A stretch of DNA of 64,000 nt from CAG-170 sp022779365 (lineage in GTDB: Bacteria > Bacillota > Clostridia > Oscillospirales > Oscillospiraceae), in contig JALFSI010000038.1 in NCBI GenBank assembly GCA_022779365.1, positions 1 through 64,000 of the forward strand, written 5' to 3'. Position 1 is the first letter of the stretch. Every line of letters starts with the position of its first letter. The translations under genes were made by a program, and so were the position numbers. Of the stretch, positions 43,201-49,848 are shown piece after piece. The notes under the pieces were generated by a model. It had not been told where the DNA came from, searched no databases, and worked only from the letters and a program-made list of their open reading frames with translations.

Positions 43201-43716
43201 ATAACCGCCATGCGCGCTGGTGGCAGTAACCTCGCCGCTCTTATCTGCGCTGCAATCGCAAACATTCAGCGTGCCCTTGCTGTACGCCGCCAGCGGGCGA
43301 CCCGCGCGGGTGAGCTTATGCCCGTTGAGGCAGAGATTGATTGTCCGGCTGCTCGACACCGTGAGCGCCGCAGAGACAGTCAAGTCATCCGTCAGGTAGT
43401 AATTCCCCGCCGTCGGGAGCTTGTTGCCCGCTGCCGCATACGCTTCGTTCAGGGACTTCCACTCGGCATCCGTCGCGTGGCTTTCGTCCGTGCACACCGC
43501 GTCGCCGCAGACCGGGTGATCGGTATGGACTGGGGTCGGCGTTTCACCGCTGCCCTCTTCGCCCTCGCCCGCATCCTGCGCGGCGGGAGCTGCGTTCTGC
43601 GGTTCGATCACCACGTCCGCCGCCGAAGCGACCGGCGCGTCCTCCGCCGCGATGACCACGCCGCACATTGACAGCAGCATCGCCAGCACGAGAACCCATG
43701 CAAAACACTTTTTCAT
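37213..43716 (-). CDS. Giant beta-helix repeat surface protein
   Basis: Protein of 2,167 residues. Signal peptide (VLVLAMLLSMCGVVIAA), an acidic/Pro linker, five large modules each opening with an H-x-H-x-V/I-C-x-D-x-x-C-type Cys/His motif, then about 800 residues of short repeats (consensus G-G-x-I-x-x-N-T-A-x-x-x-G-G-G-V/I-Y), then one membrane helix (GLILGIIAAVVVIAAVIVIV) and a basic tail RQRAKRGKK. The repeats are typical of right-handed parallel beta-helices in adhesins and polysaccharide-active surface proteins. There is no LPXTG motif; anchoring is by the C-terminal helix. GAGGGA with 8-nt spacing selects the inner ATG. A substrate-capture or adhesion role is inference. Confidence 0.85.
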   Translation of the reverse strand: MKKCFAWVLVLAMLLSMCGVVIAAEDAPVASAADVVIEPQNAAPAAQDAGEGEEGSGETPTPVHTDHPVCGDAVCTDESHATDAEWKSLNEAYAAAGNKLPTAGNYYLTDDLTVSAALTVSSSRTINLCLNGHKLTRAGRPLAAYSKGTLNVCDCSADKSGEVTATSAHGGYAGLLTIETDGEVNLYSVSLKGGSTAKNKNGNGDGAAIYVKKGTLNMIGGRIESCKAAATGSGAVYVAGGSAELDGVSITGCEAVNGSAIYVKNGASCTIRGGVIQGNTASASGAVYVENGGELVLSGAPSIQGNTKGNVYLPAGVTVTLASDFSAAAKVGVSVAGVDSTTDTQTTFANFATDFSQCFTADADGVVTAYVAPAEGETDGKLILKKYQHIHPICGDASCTEADHQIGEWTAWDGTGTIPTEGNVYLTANVTLTANLKPASGKTLNLCLNGYKLTRSNGRPINASGGTLTICDCAETGEVYGTVAGELGGLAIVQSSGKFVLYSGTLTGGEVKKNAKGGNGYGGGVSVSANSTFEMYGGVIENCSAEVAGGGVYAASATAKVTLAGGEIRNNTCTSYDGGGVYAGVGITLAGDIQINGNTKGGDANNLVLVSGKKVDASGLEDDAKIGVRVRNASTTAPTQFGTATKDVSGCFESNMGGMVVKYDSESGSLTLEVYKHEHPVCGDSATCMDGHTDVVWQPWDGTRAALPTEDEVYVYLTDDVTLQENVIKPGAGKTLHLCLNGHTLKRSGGRPLSAPGGTLTLCDCPENTEVGKVVGMGAVQLGALAYVSKGGTFVLYSGTLTGGRTNKGSRGGAVAVGDGGKQFEMYGGVIENCEAEGDGGAVSLMSGTGIFAGGEIRNNTTGGNGGGVYTQVAVTVSGDVQIVENKKGANANNLYLSGSTAANIDALENGARIGVTKPGAEGTVVARNAEDSDVSYFESDDSLNWGFEYKDADGTIVLKDVKDYGKHEHNVCNDPSCTEHEKLTWTPVKSATSIPASGMVYLTRNVSLSSAVTVKNGATLTLCLNGFTVSRSGGRPFAVSGGGTLNICDCKGTGKIQGVNKNTARGGLIDVSGGSTLRLYGGLLSGGYAKKDANGKNGNGGAIALVGESTFEMYGGEIAGNHAEANGGGLFIQSNCTAILDGGSIHDNTAGEYGGGLYAARAAETELGATDVYDNTDGGGSESNTADMFIAGPRGGTGLKIPEASGNHKHSVCGEVGCTEHGGDVVWTEWTNSGALPAQGSFCLETDVDLGKGITVAPGTTLNICLNGHSITRAGGRIFTINGGTLNICDHENAGGQVIGASKKTLRGGIVDVRKPKGGTVGGTFNLYGGTLTGGLAVKDGKGKNGDGGAVYIGAGTFRMYGGEISGCAARNNGGAVVVSGSSSMLFAGGTISGNSAARAGGILVQAGAKLEMTGGSVLDNRANTGAGLYANNSEMTITGGTIAGNIAKEYGGGIRAAGSTVTLAGVTLDGDKAGKEGGGIYTSGETKLTIDGAVIENCRAEIAGGALRADASTTLLSSGTIRNNTSGKTGGAIYSSKGDLTFAGGIVSGNTAKTNGGGLYAKESDVTVSGTAFSTNKAGENGGGILASKATITITGGSISDNKAVLGAGVLGESGSKVNMQGGTVSGNTASKNGGGVYVYGADVSMSGGVITGNRAAKGNGGGLRADKGTAVLSGGEIRENSASNNGGGVYISQGASLTFTGTTVQKNTAEHAGAGMYADSAALNLTGGTIAENDAVGDGGGLRADNCTIALDGVTIRANTTQGNGGGVCAGKQSKITMQSGLITENTAVGAAGGMVAQGVGTTMVMSGGSITKNTAETTGGGLYCSKVDLEMTGGDISENTASKAGGVFVTTNMKMTGGTIKNNTANTDGGGVRTAWGSTLELVDGEISGNTAQRYGGGVHCFGTYVQTGGSVSGNSASTSGGAVAARSGAVMEIRGGTLNDNSAASGGAVYVAPESACTITDATITGNTASKNGGAVFATGSLALLGGDLTGNAAEKLGGDVYLDASAGDGQSYLPGVYTLGGAPAVDDLHLTVGAAASIAGELEKGAKLGVTLEAGTLTQSIRGAFDYDKKPDGVYTLAAGDRSVTDPEQPVEVDLTAPTADELESSEPATEPGSDAQPVETVTGSSNTGLILGIIAAVVVIAAVIVIVLRQRAKRGKKESV
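37800..39900 (-). repeat. Short beta-helix repeat array
   Basis: A dense array of 20-30-residue repeats such as GGTIAENDAVGDGGGLR and GGEIRENSASNNGGGVY encoded in about 2.1 kb. The GC-rich repeats generate long open frames on the opposite strand, which are artefacts. Repeat number may vary between strains. Confidence 0.8.
39900..43540 (-). repeat. Five Cys/His-headed modules inside the giant protein
   Basis: Modules start near residues 62, 390, 675, 968 and 1209 (about 43530, 42545, 41690, 40812 and 40090). Each has HPVCGD-like Cys/His, then W-x-x-W-x-G or similar, P-x-x-G-x-x-Y-L-T, L-C-L-N-G-H/Y-x-L-x-R-x-G-G-R-P and C-D-C. They diverge by tens of percent, so they are old tandem duplications. 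The spaced Cys/His could bind a metal or form disulfides. Confidence 0.75.
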
Positions 43717-43785
43717 GCTCATTCCCTCTTTCTCAAGTTTTTTCGATGATAAGGGTCGCGCCCTCGGCGCGTTATTTATGTAGGG

Positions 43786-45036
43786 TCAGTCGGGTGCGAT
43801 CGGCAGCGTTGCACCGCCGAAGGGCATTGCGAGCACCGTCGCGTGTTTGCCGTACCGCGCCAGCGCCGCGTTCAGCGCCGTCTGTGCGTCCGGCTGGGGA
43901 TTCAGGAAAATGCTGCGGACAAATTCGTCCGACAGCTCGCTGATTAAGTCGATCCGCGCGTTTTCCAGCACCATGGCGATGGCGGCAGCTTTGTGCCCGC
44001 CAAGCTCAAAGTGCTCGTGGACGCGCTCGATCATGGAATGCGCCGTCGGCGCTTCCTTCAGCCAGCGCTCAAACGTCGCGCTGCCCAAGCCCTCGCTGCA
44101 CGCGCCGATGAGGATGATCGTACCGCCGGGTTTGACCGCGTGCTTGGCATTATCGAGCGCTTTTTGCACCTGATACAAATTCGCGTCCTTCGGCGCGCCG
44201 CCCTGTGACACAAGCACGATGTCCGCGCGTGCGGGGATCGGCTTGCGGTACATTTTGTCGAGGTACGTGCAGCCCGCGCGGTGTGCCTCGATCGCGTCGC
44301 CCGCCACGGCGTGGACAATGTGCTTGTGCTCGTCGAGCACGACGTTCACGATGTAGTCCGCGCCGCAGATGCGCCCCGCTTCCTCAATGTCCGCGCGGAT
44401 GGGGTTGCCGTCCAGTTTCCCGGCGCAGGCGCTCTCCTGCACCATCATGCGGTGATTCGCCTGAATTGCCGCCGGGGTGGAAACGCCCGGCATGATTGCC
44501 TTTGCGCCGCCGGAATAGCCAGCAAAGTAGTGAAATTCGATGTTGCCGGTGCAGATTCGGAAGTCCGCCTCCGCCACGCGGCGCGTGATGTCCACGGGCG
44601 TTCCGGCGCTCGTCGTGCCGAGGTGGATGCAGTCGTCCGGGTCGGAGTCCTCGCAGCGGACGCGGTCAAATACCGCGTCGCCCGCGAGCTTTCGTTTTTC
44701 TTCTTCGGTGTGATGCCGGTGCGAGCCAAGCGCGAATACGACGGTCACGTCTTCGTCCCGGCAGCCTGCCGCCGTGAGCTCATCCAAAATAGCGGGCAAA
44801 ATCTCATAGCTCGGGACGGGTCTTGAAATGTCGCTGGCGATGATGGCGATCTTCTGCCCCGGCGCGACCAATCCCCGCAGCGGCTTTGCGCCGATGGGGT
44901 GCGCCAGTGCGTACCGCACGGCGGCCTCGCCGCCGCGCTCGTGCCGAATTTCATTCGCCGTCAGCACGCCGAGCAGATTCTCCTCCGGCAGCTTGACCGT
45001 CTGCATGCCCGCGCCGTAGCCAAATTCCAGTCTCAT
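43786..45036 (-). CDS. LarA-family nickel-pincer racemase/epimerase (DUF2088)
   Basis: Cytosolic protein of 416 residues. LarA residues are recognisable: SDISRP (Asp and Arg of the substrate/cofactor site), GSHRHH (catalytic His pair region), GYSGGAKAIMPGV with the Lys that holds the pincer cofactor, and QANHR. LarA homologues racemise or epimerise 2-hydroxy acids using the nickel pincer nucleotide made by LarB/C/E, none of which is encoded here. The start overlaps the preceding stop as ATGA. Substrate unknown; an hydroxy acid released by neighbouring enzymes is possible. Confidence 0.88.
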   Translation of the reverse strand: MRLEFGYGAGMQTVKLPEENLLGVLTANEIRHERGGEAAVRYALAHPIGAKPLRGLVAPGQKIAIIASDISRPVPSYEILPAILDELTAAGCRDEDVTVVFALGSHRHHTEEEKRKLAGDAVFDRVRCEDSDPDDCIHLGTTSAGTPVDITRRVAEADFRICTGNIEFHYFAGYSGGAKAIMPGVSTPAAIQANHRMMVQESACAGKLDGNPIRADIEEAGRICGADYIVNVVLDEHKHIVHAVAGDAIEAHRAGCTYLDKMYRKPIPARADIVLVSQGGAPKDANLYQVQKALDNAKHAVKPGGTIILIGACSEGLGSATFERWLKEAPTAHSMIERVHEHFELGGHKAAAIAMVLENARIDLISELSDEFVRSIFLNPQPDAQTALNAALARYGKHATVLAMPFGGATLPIAPD

Positions 45037-47117
45037 CCCGCGCTGTCCTCATTGAGGGAGAACAGTTCCGGCGTGAGCAAATTGATGAAAATGCCGCCGA
45101 TCACCGGGCGCGCCACAAATGCGCGCAGCCACGGCACAGTCGTGAAGATGAGGTCCGGGAACGGCATACGGTCGGGTGTCTGGCTGACCCAGTCCCAAAC
45201 GGCGTCCGTGACCTGCCGCGTATACGCGTCGTCATCAAACAGCGCCGCCGACCAGAACTGCCAGTCCATCTTGCTGCATTCGCAGCGGCTGTCCAGCGGG
45301 ATGCCGTAGCGGTTAAAGTGCGTTTTGTACCACGCCAGCTCCGCATCATACACCCGCTGCGGGAACAATCCAAGCCCCAGCAGGCGATCCCACACCATAT
45401 TATACTTCAAGCTCCAACTCCCCGGCGCGTCGAATGCCAGCCGGTAGTGGTCGTTTTCAAACGCCGCCGCTTCCCACTTTGCCGCGAACTCATGCGCGGC
45501 AGCGTCGTACTTTTCCGCGTTTTCCGTCTCGCCGCACGCGCGCAGCAGCCGCGCATACGCACCCAGCGCGCAGATGAGCTTGACGGACAGGTTGCAGTTA
45601 TGCGCCAGATGCCCGGCAAAATCGTCGGTGCAGAGCTGATTTTCGGGGTCGTAGCCGCAGCGCAGCAGGTAATTTGCCCACTGATTGAGCAGCGCGCGGT
45701 GGCGCGTAAAATACTCCGTGCTGTGCTCCCGCCAGCACACGGCGGCGACGCACAGCAGCATATTGCCGCATTCCTCCACCGGCATCTGCGAATCGCGCGG
45801 GTTCGGTCGCCGCGAGCGCGCCCGCGGCAGATAGCCGTATGCCTGACCGTTGAGCAGTGGATAGCGTCCCGCGTCGTGCGGCGCAAATTCAAACAGCCAG
45901 CAGCCCTCATCCACCATGTTGAAGATCGGCTCTAACATCCCGCGCACGAGCTGCGGCGCATAGAGCAGATACAGCGGCATGGCGGGATAGGTGATGTCCA
46001 CCGTGCAGGCGCAGCCGTTGGAGTAATTCTCCTTGGAAATGAAGAGCAGCTCCCCGTGCCGGTCCACCAGCTTGTGCCCCGCCACCGACTGCCGGTAGGC
46101 AAGCGACAGCAGGTCGGCATATTTGGGCGACACCGCCCGCGCCGCATCCAGCAGCTTTTCTTCAAAAACATGGACCTTTTCCAGCACCGCCGCCTTTTCG
46201 CGCAGCGCGCGGGCGACCATGCCGTCAAACGTCATGCCGTCTCTTTTCCAGTACGCGGGCAGATTCTCGCCCAGCACCTGAACGGCGTAAATATCGTCAT
46301 ACGCCAGCGCCAGCTCACCGTGCACCGTCCCCTGCGCGTTTGCAAATTCCCTGCGCACGAGGATCGTCGGATGCTCCGCCGAGACTTGAATTTCCTCACC
46401 GGCGGCATACACCGCCTTGCCGGCGGTCTCGTAGTCAGGTCCCTGGCACGGCAGCGGATTGCGCGGCACTTCCTTGCTGGAATAGCGCAGCCGCAGCTCC
46501 ACCCAGAAGCGACGCAGGCTCATCGCCTCCATCACATACTCCGGCGCGATCACATGGAAACTGCCCCATGAAATGCGGTTGTCGTCGCCGCAGCTTTGCA
46601 GCATCCGCTCCGGCATTCCCGAAAAGCAGATGGAATACGGCGTGTAGCCGACCGTGACGGTCTGCTCCGGCGTATCCACGCAGAACTCGCCGGAAAAGCC
46701 GAACTGGACGTGCACGTCGTGCGTCTTTCCGTCCTTGAGTGTCACGTCGTAGTCAACATACGACAGCGGGCGCGCCAGAATGTCCGCCTCATCGAGCAGC
46801 AGCGGGCTGGTAAACCGCAGGCGCAGCTGCAAAATATCATTTTCAAAGCAGTATTCCGTGGTCATCGGACGGATGTCGCACGAGACCTGCGGCAGAATGC
46901 GGTAACGGCTGACGTAGCGCTCGTCGATTGCTGCGACCTTACCGAGAAATTCGTAGATCGTGCCGTCCACCGTGACGATGCCGAACATATACTGCCGCGC
47001 GCCGGACCAGTGGCGCGGCACATCATCCGTCAGCTTATCCGCAAAGCTCCAGACGCTGAACATCGGGTCGTGCGTCACGAGCGGGACAGCCGGGGCGCGA
47101 AATTCGGGATGGTTCAT
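45033..47117 (-). CDS. GtaA-like protein with DUF4965/DUF5127/DUF1793 layout
   Basis: Protein of 694 residues. The N-terminal half is beta-rich (MFSVWSFADKLTDDVPRHW), the C-terminal half an alpha/alpha barrel with the family hallmarks YADLLSLAYRQSVAGHKLV, DFAGHLAHNCNLSVKLICAL, WSLKYNMVWDRLLGL and CSKMDWQFWSAAL. The family is named after fungal glutaminase A and resembles family GH-type barrels; many bacterial members are of unknown substrate. Unlike many homologues it has no signal peptide, so it is probably cytosolic. It is coupled to the LarA-like gene by a 4-bp overlap. Confidence 0.85.
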   Translation of the reverse strand: MNHPEFRAPAVPLVTHDPMFSVWSFADKLTDDVPRHWSGARQYMFGIVTVDGTIYEFLGKVAAIDERYVSRYRILPQVSCDIRPMTTEYCFENDILQLRLRFTSPLLLDEADILARPLSYVDYDVTLKDGKTHDVHVQFGFSGEFCVDTPEQTVTVGYTPYSICFSGMPERMLQSCGDDNRISWGSFHVIAPEYVMEAMSLRRFWVELRLRYSSKEVPRNPLPCQGPDYETAGKAVYAAGEEIQVSAEHPTILVRREFANAQGTVHGELALAYDDIYAVQVLGENLPAYWKRDGMTFDGMVARALREKAAVLEKVHVFEEKLLDAARAVSPKYADLLSLAYRQSVAGHKLVDRHGELLFISKENYSNGCACTVDITYPAMPLYLLYAPQLVRGMLEPIFNMVDEGCWLFEFAPHDAGRYPLLNGQAYGYLPRARSRRPNPRDSQMPVEECGNMLLCVAAVCWREHSTEYFTRHRALLNQWANYLLRCGYDPENQLCTDDFAGHLAHNCNLSVKLICALGAYARLLRACGETENAEKYDAAAHEFAAKWEAAAFENDHYRLAFDAPGSWSLKYNMVWDRLLGLGLFPQRVYDAELAWYKTHFNRYGIPLDSRCECSKMDWQFWSAALFDDDAYTRQVTDAVWDWVSQTPDRMPFPDLIFTTVPWLRAFVARPVIGGIFINLLTPELFSLNEDSAG

Positions 47118-47141
47118 ATCGTTTCCTTTCTGCGTGCCGCC

Positions 47142-48533
47142 TTACGGCGCGCGGCGCGCCGTGCGCGGCTTGGGGATGATGTCCTTCGGGATGGGGCAGA
47201 TGTAGCCTGTCTTTCCGACCTGCGCCCGGTGTTCTTCCTTTGCCTGTGCCAGGATCTTCGGGTTCGCGATCAGCTCCGCCGCTGTTGCGCCCAGCGCCTT
47301 TGCCATGTACAGCATCATCTTATGTGCCAGCGGCTGCTTGCCCTGCGTGGTCTGCTGCCAGGAGTGATTCGGCGTGCCCAGCGCGTGGGTCGCCGCCATG
47401 AGCTGCACCGTCGGGCAGATCCAGCTCACGTCGCCCACGTCGGTCGAGCCGTAAGCTGTCAGGGTCTGACCCGTGTAGGGCTCTAAGCCGCGGAAGATCG
47501 GGTGCAGCTCGTTCGCGTTCGGCATCCCGACCAGTGCCTTGCGGGTCAGCTCCCGGGCGTAGACCTCGTCCGCCTCGGTGATCTCCGGCAGTGCGATGCG
47601 CTGCATCACGTTGTAGGCAAGGTTCTCCAGCGTGTGGTTGAGGATCGTATTGGAGCACGCTTTCGTAAGCGTCGCTGTCATTTTTGTCTGCGTCATCAGC
47701 GCCGCACCGCGGGCAATGTCCGTCACGCGCCCGGCAAGCTCGCGCGCCTGATCGTTCGTGCGGGCTCGGATGAGATACAGCACCTCCGCGTGCGCCTGCA
47801 CCACGTTCGGGCAGTCGCCGCCGCTGTCGGTCACGGCGTAGTGCACGCGCGCGTCCATCGGCATATGCTCGCGCAGGTAATTTGCGCCCACGTTCATGAG
47901 CTCCACTGCGTCAAGCGCGCTGCGCCCCAGCTCCGGCTGGATGCTCGCGTGCGCGGCAATGCCGTCAAAATGATAGAGCATCTGTATATTCGCAAGCGAC
48001 GTTCTGCCGCGGATGCCGGTTTTCGCGTCGGGATGCCAGCACACCGCCGCGTCCAGGGAGTCAAACACACCGTCGCGCGCCATAAACGTCTTGCCAGAGC
48101 CACCCTCTTCCGCCGGGCAGCCGAAATAGACGACCGTGCCGGAGTGCCCGCTTGTTTGCAAATAGTGCTTCGCCGCGATGGCAGCGCCGAGCGCCGCTGT
48201 GCCGAGCAGATTGTGCCCGCAGCCGTGACCGTAGCTCTGTCCATCGGGGCAAGGCTCGGTCATGCCCGCCTTCTGCCCCAGCTTTTCCAGCGCGTCAAAT
48301 TCGCCCAGAATGCCGATGACCGGCTTTCCGCTTCCGTAGCTTGCAGAAAACGCCGTTCGTATCCCGGCAAGCCCGCGCGTTACAGTAAAGCCCTCGCGCG
48401 CCAGCACTGTGCAAAGTCGCTCCGCCGAGCGAAACTCCAAAAACGCCGGTTCGGCATGATCCCACAGATAATCTGCGGTCTCGATCAGCTCCGCGCTCTT
48501 CTCATCAATAATATTTACCCAATCAAGCTCCAT
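47142..48533 (-). CDS. M20 family amidohydrolase (AbgB-like)
   Basis: Zinc-dependent amidohydrolase of 463 residues in the M20D group that includes p-aminobenzoyl-glutamate hydrolase subunit B. Metal-site blocks: YGHGCGHNLLGTAA, CPAEEGGSGK and AAVCWHPDAKT; the dimerisation insert has RGRTSLANIQMLYHFDGIAAHAS. The C terminus reads STDVGDVSWICPTVQL and TPNHSWQ, typical of AbgB. It cleaves amide bonds such as acyl- or aryl-glutamate. I use the start at 48533; upstream in-frame codons lie at the predicted promoter. It is the first gene of the minus-strand block, divergent from an AraC regulator. Confidence 0.88.
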   Translation of the reverse strand: MELDWVNIIDEKSAELIETADYLWDHAEPAFLEFRSAERLCTVLAREGFTVTRGLAGIRTAFSASYGSGKPVIGILGEFDALEKLGQKAGMTEPCPDGQSYGHGCGHNLLGTAALGAAIAAKHYLQTSGHSGTVVYFGCPAEEGGSGKTFMARDGVFDSLDAAVCWHPDAKTGIRGRTSLANIQMLYHFDGIAAHASIQPELGRSALDAVELMNVGANYLREHMPMDARVHYAVTDSGGDCPNVVQAHAEVLYLIRARTNDQARELAGRVTDIARGAALMTQTKMTATLTKACSNTILNHTLENLAYNVMQRIALPEITEADEVYARELTRKALVGMPNANELHPIFRGLEPYTGQTLTAYGSTDVGDVSWICPTVQLMAATHALGTPNHSWQQTTQGKQPLAHKMMLYMAKALGATAAELIANPKILAQAKEEHRAQVGKTGYICPIPKDIIPKPRTARRAP

Positions 48534-48585
48534 GATCTGTCTCTCTTTTCGTGCGATTTCCCGAAACATCCTGTAATTCAATTTC

Positions 48586-48613
48586 ATTATACCAGTCATT
48601 TTTTCGAGAACAA
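48586..48613 (-). promoter_or_regulatory. Promoter of the M20-DUF4965-LarA operon
   Basis: On the minus strand, perfect -10 TATAAT (48586-48591), 16-bp spacer, -35 TTGTTC (48608-48613). Only 44 bp separate it from the promoter of the divergent AraC gene, so a regulator bound between could act on both. Confidence 0.7.
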
Positions 48614-48657
48614 TTGCCGAAAAAGTCAACTATATTGCAAAATCGATCATAGCGTTC

Positions 48658-48686
48658 TTTACAGCTTCACACAACTGTGGTAGACT
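48658..48686 (+). promoter_or_regulatory. Promoter of the AraC-family regulator
   Basis: -35 TTTACA (48658-48663), 17-bp spacer, -10 TAGACT (48681-48686). Confidence 0.65.
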
Positions 48687-48721
48687 GTCAGCGATGTCTC
48701 GCCGGAGGTGACAAAGAGATT

Positions 48722-49582
48722 ATGACAACCAGTTCCACCGCATCCGCGCGTTTTCTATCCATGCGCACCTACACGGACAAAACCGTTTCGTGCTCCGTCA
48801 GCACGTCCGAGGACCTGACGCTGACGCAGAAGGATCATTATCACAATTTCTATCAAATTTATTACATCACCAAAGGCAGCCTCATGCACAGCGTAAACGG
48901 GCATTTCGTCCGCCTGACGCGCGGTGATTGCTTCATCATCCCGCCCGCCGTCACGCACCGCATCGAAATTGACCCCGCCACGTCCGGCTTCTATTCCTTC
49001 TCGTTTTACGACACGTTCCTGTTAAAGGACGAAATGCAGCAGAGCATCATCCAGCGCCTGTTCTCCGACCTCACGCCGAACGGCATCCTCGGCAGACTCA
49101 CCCTCACGCCGGAGGAGACCATCCGCATGGACGGGCTTATGCGTTTTGCAAAAGAGGAGTTTGACGGCGCGCAGCTTGGCTTTGAGTGCATCCTCTCGGC
49201 GATCCTCACGTCCATCCTTGTCCTGCTCGCGCGGGCGTATGAGCGCGAGGAGTGCGATTTCAAGCACAACAACGCCGTGCTCACCAGCATCGAGTACATT
49301 AAACAGCATTATTCCGAGCCGCTGCTCGCCCGCGACCTTGCAAATCGTGTCTTTCTTTCGGAGGCGACGTTCTACCGCGTTTTCAAGCGCGCGACGGGTC
49401 AGTCGTTCAAGAGCTACCTCACCATGGTGCGCATCCGCAGCGCCTGCTCGCTGCTCAAAAAGCGCGCCATTCCCATCACGCAGGTCGCCTATCAGTGCGG
49501 CTACGGCAATTATTCGTCGTTCTACCGCGCGTTTTATCAGCAGATGCAGATGTCCCCCATTCAGTATTTGCAGGAAAAATAA
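48722..49582 (+). CDS. AraC-family transcriptional regulator
   Basis: Regulator of 286 residues. N-terminal cupin sensor domain (HYHNFYQIYYITKGSLMHSVNGHF, GDCFIIPPAVTHRIE) and C-terminal pair of helix-turn-helices (EPLLARDLANRVFLSEATFYRVFKRATG, then PITQVAYQCGYGNYSSFYRAF), complete to QMQMSPIQYLQ. It is divergent from the M20 gene and the best candidate for control of the 22-kb minus-strand block. SD GGAGGT is 14 nt from the ATG, longer than usual; AAAGAG is nearer. Confidence 0.92.
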   Translation: MTTSSTASARFLSMRTYTDKTVSCSVSTSEDLTLTQKDHYHNFYQIYYITKGSLMHSVNGHFVRLTRGDCFIIPPAVTHRIEIDPATSGFYSFSFYDTFLLKDEMQQSIIQRLFSDLTPNGILGRLTLTPEETIRMDGLMRFAKEEFDGAQLGFECILSAILTSILVLLARAYEREECDFKHNNAVLTSIEYIKQHYSEPLLARDLANRVFLSEATFYRVFKRATGQSFKSYLTMVRIRSACSLLKKRAIPITQVAYQCGYGNYSSFYRAFYQQMQMSPIQYLQEK

Positions 49583-49621
49583 AAAAGCCGCCTCGGTTCG
49601 TAAAAACCGGGGCGGTTTTTT
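49581..49621. terminator. Bidirectional terminator after araC-type gene
   Basis: AAAAAAGCCGCC and GGCGGTTTTTT arms with CGGTT/AACCG extension. It ends the AraC gene on plus and the cotJC remnant on minus. Confidence 0.85.
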
Positions 49622-49627
49622 GTTCGC

Positions 49628-49831
49628 TTACTGCGTCAGCGCAGGGTTCATAAAGTAGACGTTTTTCTCATCCAGCTTCTGCCGCAGCAGCTCCAGCGCC
49701 TCGCCGAAGCGCTGGAAGTGGACGATCTCGCGCTCGCGCAGGAACTTGATGACGTCGTTCACGTCGGCGTCGTCCGACAGCCGCAGGATGTTGTCGTATG
49801 TCACTCTCGCCTTCTGCTCTGCTGCAATCAT
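49628..49831 (-). pseudogene. cotJC: 3' fragment of cotJC (spore coat, manganese catalase family)
   Basis: The last 67 codons of CotJC: IAAEQKARVTYDNILRLSDD and VNDVIKFLREREIVHFQRFG carry the C-terminal helix of the ferritin-like manganese catalase fold with the E-x-x-H metal ligand type. The N-terminal two thirds are missing; immediately upstream on this strand, the recombinase gene of an integrated element begins (stop codon 18 bp away). The 5' part of cotJC should lie at the other end of the element, beyond this window. The remaining ORF has no SD, so it is probably not translated. Confidence 0.85.
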
Positions 49832-49848
49832 ATAAGAACAACTTGTGA

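Noticed and set aside
49628..49831. An intact small spore-coat gene
   Set aside because: It aligns only with the C-terminal part of CotJC and lacks an SD; the break coincides with the end of a recombinase element.
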